Shown here: piece after piece, positions 55,901 to 64,000 of the stretch
Layout: every line of letters starts with the position of its first letter
Numbering within the stretch: the first letter of the stretch is position 1
From: Maylandia zebra
Taxonomy: Eukaryota; Chordata; Actinopteri; Cichliformes; Cichlidae
NCBI RefSeq assembly: GCF_041146795.1
Contig: NC_135182.1
Location: 4,510,509 to 4,574,508 of the forward strand
Reading direction: 5' to 3'
Length of the DNA: 64,000 nucleotides
Notes under the pieces: generated by a model
Told to the model about the DNA's origin: nothing
Databases searched by the model: none
The model's input: the letters and a program-made list of their open reading frames with translations, nothing else
Program-made: the position numbers and the translations under genes

Positions 55901-56349
55901 TGTGGGAAATCTGACGACTACAAGCGAACGAGGCAAACGTTTGGATTGGAGTTTGGATTTTGTTCTCACATGTTTCAGTTTCCTGCTGCCAACATTATAC
56001 CGGTATTACCGTGAACGGTATGATATGGCCCAGCCCTAATTCATAGTGTCTTCTAGACTAGTGGATCAGTTGAAGGGTCAGATGCATCTCTCAGCTCCAG
56101 TTTCAGAGCTGTGCTGAATTTTCCTCCCCTATTTCCTAAAGACATGACTTTCAGATACTGTTCATCTGCTGTAGATAGTTTTTAAGTCTGTCTACTTCTT
56201 CCACTTCTTCTTTTGTATTCCACTTGTGCAGTTTATCATAGATTCAAAGTGCCTTGAGTTAGGTGACTTTTTAAATCCTTGAATAATGCATAGGTCAGTA
56301 TGATTTTTTTTTTTAAGACCAAACAAGCCTCAGAAAATGGTCCGGTGCA

Positions 56350-56473
56350 AGGACCAAGCTCACCCTAAGAAAGCCTGGAGAGCTATGCCTCAAGACAACT
56401 TAAAAAGTCTGACACCTTGCAAGTAAGATATAAAGAAACTGCGGGTGGCTCGAGAGTTTTGCAGTGTACTGTA
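56350..56473 (+). mobile_element. 3' terminal fragment of a Tc1-type transposon (family B)
   Basis: Ends 'gataaagaaactgcgggtgg'-like sequence and then 'gcagtgtactgta' at 56461-56473, matching the right end of the element at 35980-37073. The left boundary is uncertain; related sequence may begin near 56310. Confidence 0.6.
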
Positions 56474-57147
56474 GTTTAAAATACGAAATCAAAATTATAA
56501 CCATAAAAATGGGGATAAATATTCTGACGTAATTGTGATTTAAACTACTACTCCAGTATTTTTGTTTTGTTTTTCATTTTAAGAGCGTTGAGCTAAAGAC
56601 GTTTTTAACTCATAGTTTTTAAGACGGGTGGGTATATCTATATTTTTAGCAGTGTATGTATTTATTAGTGATGAAAATCCAAACTCTCGCACGTAATGAA
56701 CGATGCACCTGGGGCTGGTAAGGCTGCGTTAACGAGCAGCACGCAAAGGCAACAGTAGCAAAAGTGCTGGTTTGGCGCCGTCAACAGGAAGGATAAGGTA
56801 ATGCAGTGAGTCTGTCTTCCAGGTGGACCCACTGAGGTCAAAGAAGGGTCAAATTTCCTAACTGTAGACAAAACATTTTTTAGGCTCCCCCATATATCCC
56901 CATACTACCTTTAGCTTCCCTTACATTTAATAAGGGTTGCCTGTAAGTGCACACCTGGATTTATTAGGTAAAAATATCACTTTCATTTTTTGGTTTTTTT
57001 GTAATAACAAGCTGTTTAAATTTAAGCAACCACAGCATACACTGAAGTAATGAAATAAGCAATGAACAATTATTAATCTATATATTTAAAAAAAAACCAT
57101 CTGTCTTCTACTTTTAAAACAGAAAAATGCACGATGACGCCGGCACA

Positions 57148-57748
57148 CAGATTTGGTAGATATGGTTATTAGTGTGAGTAGGACAGAGCTCAAGAGTAAA
57201 ATACGATACAAAATGAAGGAAAGGTGGCAGAAGCAATGGGAGGAAGAGAGGATAGGGCGATGGTTTTATAAGATCCAAAGGAAGGTGGGGGAAATGAGAA
57301 GTACAGGCGGAAACAGGAGAGAGGAGACGATTATATCTCGACTGAGATTCGGACACACAGGTTTAAATAGCACATTGTTTTTAATAGGTAAACACTGTAC
57401 AGGGGAGTGACTGCAGTAGGGAACGGGAAACAATAGAACATGTTTTCTTGAATTGTCAGAGGTATGATATTGAAAGGAGACAACAGTTCAAAAAGCTGGA
57501 CGATATGGACGTGAAGTTGGACTTGATTGATTTGTTTCGCACGACCTCTGTAAGTGAAAGTTATCGGGCTGTATTTTGGTTTTTAAGGCAGACCCATTTG
57601 TTCGAGAGGCTTTGAATTTTTTTTTATTATTTTTATTATTTTTGTCATTTCTGTCCACACTCCACACCAGTTGGTGGCGGTACTGCACCATTTTGCTGTT
57701 TGCCAACCGCCAGTAAACCCTATACAGAAGAAGAAGAAGAAGAAGAAG
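57148..57748 (+). mobile_element. 3' end of a LINE with an open zinc-ligand-like tail, ending in (GAA)n
   Basis: The frame at 57153-57410 reads KERWQKQWEEER...RRFKI-type basic sequence, then RLRFGHTGLNSTLFLIGKH and, after a frameshift near 57404, a Cys/His pattern ending ETIEHVFLNCQRY. This is the C-terminal tail of I/Nimb-type fish LINE polymerase proteins as remembered. The 3' UTR has 'ttggtggcggtactgcacca' and 'tgccaaccgccagtaaaccc' and terminates in GAA repeats at 57727-57748. It is 5'-truncated and broken. It lies directly upstream of tsn on the same strand. Confidence 0.75.
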
Positions 57749-57889
57749 GCTCTGATTTATGCATTGATGACATCATCACCAGGCGCCAGCTGGAGGCGGA
57801 GATTGACCGTTCTCGTGCACGTTGATGTGTTGAATAGCTGCGGAAGGTTCATTTTCGGTATCAAGCTTACGGCTGGATTCAGAAGAGAA

Positions 57890-60079
57890 ATGTCTGTCAC
57901 CGAGATGTTCAGTTACATCCAGGGCTTCCTGAGCGCAGACCAGGACATCAGAGAGGTAAGCACGAACAGCACAGCGTTAGCTCACAGAGACTGCTAGCTA
58001 GCAGCTAACCAGAGCCGAAGACTTGTCGTTAAACGTTTAATGAAAATATTTAACCCTGGTAAATGGGACATTATGGTTTAGCTGCATCAGCTAATAAATT
58101 TAATTCAGGTCGATAACAGTTCGCAATAAATATCACTTTTACTGAAATCTAAATATCATCAAGCTCCAGTGTTTTTACCACGCTTGTAAAGCGTTTTCCC
58201 CCAACCAAAGTTAATTTAAAAATTAGTGAATTTAATGCGGGATAGCTTTAATTCCGAATATTGCTGATTGGTTGTGGCTGTATCGCCCTAAGACAGATTT
58301 TAAACCATTGAAAAATATACCCGGGTAAAATAGACAAAAAATAACATTGCCCATTAATAATGTAGAAAATATGAATGTACTGGTGAAGTACAGAGAAAGT
58401 CTTTGTGGATACAGAGAAAGCATGTGATAAAGAGGAACTGTGGCACCGTCAGGAATGGCAGAGAAGTATATGAGGGTGGTGTAGGACATGTATGAAGACA
58501 GCCAGACACAGGCGAGGTGTCCGGTAGGAGTGACAGATGAGTTCAAGGTGGGGCTGAGATTATAATAGGGATCTGGTCTGAGCTCCTTTTTGTTTGCAAG
58601 GGTGATGCACAGGTTGTAAGCATCTTAGGTATTCAAAGTGGCAAAGGTATATTGATTTTATTCGGACTTTAGTAGAAGCTTTAAACGCTTTGTTGTTCTT
58701 CATTCCCTCTTTTCACAGGATATTCGTAAGGTGGTTCAAACCTTGGAACAGACCGCCAGGGAAATACTAACAGTACTACAGAGTGTCCACCAACCAAGTG
58801 GATTCAAAGAAAGTGAGTGACCCGTGGAGCTGTAGATACTTGGATAAAATGATTTTTGAACCTCTGGTATGATAATCTTCTCTTTTCTCCCTTTTAGTTC
58901 CCAGCAAATGTGCGAAGGCGCGGGAGCTGTTCTGCACAGTCAGGACACAAATTGCTGAACTCAAAACAAAATTTCCTATGGAGCAGTATTATAGGTAGGA
59001 ATGACTTTCTTCTCAACAATTACAGTTATCGCCATGATTATGCAACGCTAATGAGTTTTTGAATGTTTGTTATTTTGTTCATGAAACCAAAACTCGCAAA
59101 ATTTTGCTGATGTGTTTTTAACTGTCTTGTTTTATTATTAAGTATTTTTAATTTATGTGCCTCTGGCTCCCTAAAGAAACAGGACTCACTGTGAGCAGGA
59201 TATCCTTAAGAAATCAAGTGTTTTTATCTTTGTTTCTCGGCTTTCTTCTTCTCTCTTTAGGTTCCATGAACACTGGCGTTTTGTCCTGCAGCGTCTGGCC
59301 TTCTTAGCAGCGTTTGTTGTCTACCTGGAGAGCGAAACTCTTGTAAAGCGGGAAGAAGTGGCACAGATACTCGGGAGTAGGTACCACTTAATGTCATAAA
59401 GTCGAAGTCTCACTGGAGAAAGTCGGCTAATCTTTGCTTCCTCCTCTCTCTCCACCTTGTAGTCGAAGTGGTGCGAGAGAAAGGCTTCCACCTCGATGTA
59501 GAGGACTACCTGGCAGGCGTCCTGATCATGGCAAGTGAACTGGTGAGTTTACTGTTAATTGTTATGTTGCTACATGCAGTCATGTTCTATATATTAAATA
59601 CATTCTAGGAATCATGAGGACAAGCACTTGATTGATTGATCATCAGCAAGTTTGAGCTCCTCTATAAAAGCAGAAGTTTTGCCAGTTTGCAGGTCTGGAG
59701 CATTCAGGTGTGTGTTTTGGGGAAGAAAGATATTATTGCAGTAATTTCTGTCCTTAAATCTGGTGGTAAGATTATTTCCAAAATGTTGTAAACAATGATT
59801 TGTTGTGTATAAGTTGACCTTAACTCACCATGCTGTTTGTCGATCCAGTCACGCTTGGCGGTAAACAGCGTCACAGCAGGAGACTACAACCGGCCCCTGC
59901 GCATCTCCAACTTCATCAACGAGCTGGACTCGGGCTTCCGCCTGCTCAACCTGAAGAACGACCCTCTGAGGAAGCGCTACGACGGCCTCAAGTACGACGT
60001 GAAGAAAATCGAAGAGGTAGTTTATGACTTGTCAATCCGCGGTCTGGCCAAGGAGCCCGAGGCCGCTGGTGAGAAGTAG
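57890..60079 (+). CDS. tsn: Translin
   Basis: Single-stranded DNA/RNA-binding protein that forms octamers and, with its partner TRAX, the C3PO ribonuclease that helps clear the passenger strand in RNA silencing; in C3PO the catalytic residues belong to TRAX. Six exons: 57890-57955, 58719-58812, 58898-58994, 59261-59376, 59463-59542, 59849-60079, in phase, giving 227 residues (human translin 228). Conserved blocks include QDIREDIRKVVQTLEQTAREIL, EQYYRFHEHWRFVLQRL, LAAFVVYLESETL, EKGFHLDVEDYLAGVL, ASELSRLAVNSVTAGDY and FINELDSGFRLLNLKNDPLRKRYDGLKYDVKKIEEVVYDLSIRG split here for length; all align with human TSN. The protein is all-helical. The start ATG follows agaagagaa and begins MSVTEMF like human MSVSEIF. 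A LINE tail ends about 140 bp upstream. Confidence 0.97.
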
Positions 60080-61160
60080 AGCGGCGAGGGTGCGATTGGC
60101 AGTGGGAGAAGGAGGGCGTGGTGGCTGCCCCGCCCCCAAGCTGGGAACTCTCCATGGCTGCTGCAGATTGGAGACTTTACACCACCTGGAACATGAGAGC
60201 CAGGGATCTGCCTGAGGCCCCAGCAACCGAAGACAGACTGTGTGTGTGCGTGCTTATCGGCGTATATCTGTGCGAATGCATGTGTGAGACGTGCGTCAGG
60301 TGGATGGCAGTCTGTCGGAAAGGATGGCAGAGGCGGCGACGCCCCCCATCAGATGATTTACTATCAACGGTTTGATTTGTTGCTGGTTTTGGAAACACGT
60401 TCTCAGTCTTCTGATCCCTGTTAAACTGAGCTGGTTTTGCAGCTGTTCACTCTCTTTCGCAACAGTCAAATTTTTATTATTTCTTTACAGTGTATTGATG
60501 CTTAATTGTTTAAGATGGCTCAGAGTGAAGCGCTCCAGCCAGGCTCATTTATTCTGTCATTGTTTTTATGTGTTTACAAAGAAAAAAGAAACAAGTATTT
60601 GTGTTGTTTACCAGCATTTGATGCCCGGTGTTTCTTAGGACTCTGACTTTATTGTTTAAAAAAAACAAACAAAAAATATCTAGGAGCCTCATTTATAAAG
60701 AAGATGGTCCACTCAAACTTGAGATATTAAATCTAAAATCCATAAAGAGAGTAACAACCGATTCATACATTTTTAAAGTGTTTGAACTCAGAAGGTTTTG
60801 GATTTCCATCAGTAGCATTTATAAACGAGGCTCTGGGAGAGGACGAGCCAAAGAAAAGACAAAGATGCACTTCATATGACATAAAGCTACTGTGATGAGT
60901 CAGGTATGTTCTTTGTTTTCATACAGTAAGAAACCCTTGCAGCGCAGTGCCAACGTCTCTGTGTGTAGTACAGTGTGTCCATTTGTTTTTCATGGAGAGA
61001 AACATCTTGAAGGTTTGTTTCTGTTGTGGGCGTCCATGCTTCAGTTTGCTTCGATACTTTAATGTTGCTGAATGGTGTTTTTATATGGAAAAAAAAATCA
61101 CTGTTTTCCTTCTATATTGTGATTTTGTTTCAAATAAATTGATCTCAATTGTTCAGTGTG
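60080..61160 (+). other. tsn: tsn 3' UTR and poly(A) signal
   Basis: About 1.1 kb following the stop. AATAAA at 61133-61138 is followed by a GT-rich element (61150-61175), so cleavage near 61155 is likely. A second hexamer at about 61254 could serve as an alternative. No other gene was recognised within. Confidence 0.75.
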
Positions 61161-61259
61161 TGTTGTTGTCTTTGAAATCCTAAAGATGATGCGAATGATT
61201 CTGAGTACACACATCTACGTTATAAAAGACTTTATACAGGAAAAAACAACAACAATAAA

Positions 61260-63471
61260 GGTTGTGTTTAAAATCTTTTAATATAATGCACAATATATTA
61301 CACTGAGGAAATAAAACGTCAGGTCTTTCATACACAAATGAGGAAAAGAAACTTTAATGAAACTGCAGGTTTAGTTTTTTCTTTTTAAATCTGAAACTGC
61401 GTCCTCCAACAGTACAGGCGTATCGGTGTGGAGCTGAGCAGCCCTGCCCTCCAAAACACAGTGATCGTGCTACTTCATAACATAACAGCATTGGTCTTAT
61501 CTGGTGGTTTTGGTTTCGATGACTGGGTCGACTTTATAGTTTCAAAGTGCTGGAATCTGCTTCGGTCGACCAGAGTCCCTCTTTTACATCAAGTATGGTC
61601 AACAGTAATGACTGTGTAACAGAGTTTTTACCAGCGGTTACACTGGAGAATATACTATTACTGAATCATAATAATAAAGTGCATCAAACAAAATAAAGCT
61701 CTCTTAAATAATAAAAAAACAAAACACACCATGAGTAGTAAAAACACAAATTAGAAGAAGACACAGAGGATCAGTCGATCACATCAGCAGTCAGGGACTG
61801 TCGAAGGAATAATTATATTGCCTGTAAATGAATCTCGGTCAAGTGACGGAGAGCAGACGAGTCTATTTCAGAGGTTAATGCTACTATGACGGATTGCAAA
61901 TACTTCAGTCAGTTTTCATTTAACAGTGATCAAGTACCAAGGCACAACAGCTCATCGCTAAGTCACATAACACAGCTGAAACTGCGTCACGACGAGATGG
62001 TTTGGATGCTTTTTCTTTGAGGCGTTTGTCGTCAAGGTAGCAGGCTTTTTCAACCTTAACGCCAGAGTTTCACAACAGAACCTTTTTTTTGGTCTCTCAC
62101 AGCTACACAGAGGGTGGGATGGACAAGAAATGGTGGCATAACTGAATCAGTTAAAGTATTAAAGTCATAATAGATAGTCTATTAACAGAAAGTCAGTGAT
62201 TCTAAGTGGTTTGTTTACTGAAAAGTGATATTCTTAAAATCTGAATATAGTGAGTCTCCTAAGAAGACTCTTAGGAGTTACTGATGCCAGACCAAATGAT
62301 TGGTTGAAGAAACAACCAGCAAATCATTCAATAATACAAAAAACTGGTTGTTGATTCTCTGTTATTACATTATTACAACTGTGCAGAGGCCAGTGGTGGT
62401 CTCCACATGAGGTCCTGAAGCTGAGGTTGGAAAAACTCTGCACTTAACACACAGGTAGTGTTTGACGTCACCCGGTTTGACAGGATGTTCCAAGAAAGAG
62501 GACTGACGAGACTCTTCACAAACTGCTTTCATGGCACTTAAATATAATGACCGTAACAGAGGCGTCCTTAGCATTAGGGAAAGCTTTAGTCGTGCCCACC
62601 GACCAATCAGACTCCAGTTAAATGTGCCACATAAAACCCAACGACACAGTAAAGCAGGATTAACACCTGAACGCCAAAAGGAAAACCTCAGGAAAACGAA
62701 ATGCATATACAGTAGCTACTTACTTTGAAACTGGCAGAGATTATTGCTGTTACGTGAGTTCTCACTGAAAGACGGTGACGCGTACAGGTCTGTACAGCCC
62801 GTTTTGAGAGGCTCTACTCCACTGCTTATCTGGCAGTGAAAGATTGCCCTACCGCCAATGTACAGTAGAGGGCGGCACACGGACACAATAGGGCGGTGAC
62901 GACAAACGAAAACCACCGAACAAAAAGATGTGGACGACATTTCTGCCTTGAGAAATGTTCTTACGTCACACTGTGTTGTATTAAAAAACAGAAAAGAAAC
63001 TAAAAAAACAAAGATGTTACAATTTTTCCCGTTGCAGTCGGTCATGTTCAGTCATGCTGTTCAACAGACACACGTTACTTACTGAAAAACACAGCTCTGC
63101 TTCTCCGAGAGTCTTTACAGTCTTTACAATCAAGGCCGACGAGATCGACCCAAGTTTTTTTCTTTGTTATTCATTTGGTCGTCCAACAATCTGACTTTGC
63201 TCTTGTAATGTAACAGTTTCAAATTAAATCTACATACATAATATTTTATGACAGTATGGCGCACTTACAGCTTCGTAACAAAAACAAAGTGCTTCGTCGT
63301 TTTCTTGCCCTCATGAGAGTCTGAGATTTTTTCTCTCTTCCCTTTTTATTTATTGTTATTGAATTCTAATGAGTTATGACAGCGGAGTCACTCGGAAATG
63401 CTTCCTGTTGTCGGCTGATTTTTGCAGTAGGAGGTTATTTACAGTGTAACAAAGGTGAGTGGTGGTTAGTC
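61260..63471 (-). other. Probable 3' UTR or downstream region of the PH-domain gene
   Basis: About 2.2 kb between the tsn transcript end and the stop codon of the PH-domain gene. On the - strand a possible AATAAA lies near 63350, only about 120 nt after the stop, so the UTR may be short. No coding exon was recognised in the interval. Confidence 0.45.
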
Positions 63472-64000
63472 TCAGGACCGCGTTTGGTTCGTGTTGATCA
63501 TGATGTTGGGCAAAGCGTTACGTCTTTTCCTCCAGGTGCCCAAGTCCCGAGCGTACCTCTTAATCTGGTGGAACCACTGCTGGGTGCGAGATTTGTCAGA
63601 GGCGCGGAAAACGAAAGACTCCCGCCGGATGTCAAGCACCTCGAATGTGTCCTCGCAGTCAGGATCTGTCGACACCACGCAGTTCCCCAGTCGGATGGGC
63701 TCTCTCAGCACTGTGAACTTCCCGCTGCTCTTGTCCTTGATCAGAACCAGCACTCCGTCCCGAATGCTCTCTCCGCCGCTTTCCATCTGATCCCCCCGAG
63801 CCACCAGGTCGGCGCACAGTCCCTCAACCGTCCGCTGCGTCCTCACCATCAGCAGGCTCTGGACGTTCTGGAACTTGAGAGCCTTGCTGCCCTTCTTCAC
63901 CCACTGACCGTCCGCCGGCTGGGACAGCTGGAGCGGCCCCTCCATGACAAATCGCGTGTTTTCCCTCGCCCACCCCACCGTCTTCATCGACACCTCTCGC
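63472..64000 (-). CDS. PH-domain protein, C-terminal end (RhoGEF-like), partial
   Basis: The frame is open from the right window edge and stops at 63472, giving at least 176 residues. It looks like a pleckstrin-homology domain: an early strand MEGPLQLSQ with GQWVKKGSK, then DGVLVLIKDKSSGKFTVLREPIRLGNC, FEVLDIRRESFVFRASDKSR and a C-terminal helix TQQWFHQIKRYARDLG with the invariant Trp. The tail is short and basic (WRKRRN...). Such PH domains close many Dbl-type Rho exchange factors, so that family is the best guess, but the Dbl domain lies outside the window and I could not name the gene. The codon read as a start at 63993 is GTG and is simply internal. It is convergent with tsn. Confidence 0.75.
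   Translation of the reverse strand, partial: REVSMKTVGWARENTRFVMEGPLQLSQPADGQWVKKGSKALKFQNVQSLLMVRTQRTVEGLCADLVARGDQMESGGESIRDGVLVLIKDKSSGKFTVLREPIRLGNCVVSTDPDCEDTFEVLDIRRESFVFRASDKSRTQQWFHQIKRYARDLGTWRKRRNALPNIMINTNQTRS

Overview
The window is nuclear DNA from a ray-finned fish, most likely a percomorph teleost such as a cichlid. The evidence is compact spliced genes with vertebrate orthologues, short GT-AG introns, many Tc1-type DNA transposon relics, a hAT miniature element, a 5S-derived SINE and a tRNA-type SINE, and fish-style LINE ends. No bacterial, viral or CRISPR features are present. The species call is inference.

Five protein genes are supported. (1) ints6, + strand, 509-13330: the 3' fifteen coding exons of Integrator subunit 6, with the N-terminal exons lying left of the window. 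(2) serpine3, - strand, 15252-21739: eight coding exons giving a complete 419-residue secreted serpin with an inhibitor-like hinge. (3) fam124a, - strand, 31815-55677: four coding exons, including a 32-nt microexon, giving 553 residues. (4) tsn (translin), + strand, 57890-60079: six exons giving 227 residues. (5) The 3' end of a PH-domain gene, - strand, 63472 to the right edge.

ints6 and serpine3 converge, and their poly(A) signals lie only about 120 bp apart. tsn and the PH gene also converge. The block INTS6-SERPINE3-FAM124A is neighbouring on human 13q14.3, so it is an ancient linkage. TSN is on a different human chromosome (chr 2), so the fam124a-tsn junction marks a rearrangement between the lineages.

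The rest is introns, a 9-kb intergenic stretch (22.7-31.5 kb) and repeats. At least four Tc1-type families are represented by decayed copies (8.6, 23.5, 29.2, 33.5, 36.0, 41.9 and 56.4 kb). A retroposon with a perfect 16-bp target duplication and two poly(A) tracts sits in a serpine3 intron. A 32-bp minisatellite with a higher-order pattern lies in a fam124a intron at 45.0-45.57 kb. A LINE 3' end lies about 140 bp upstream of the tsn start codon.

I found no convincing new biological system. The most useful results are exact gene models, including the microexon and a GC-AG intron, and several well-bounded insertions. Exon boundaries were placed by splice consensus, reading phase and remembered human protein sequences. 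No searches were run.
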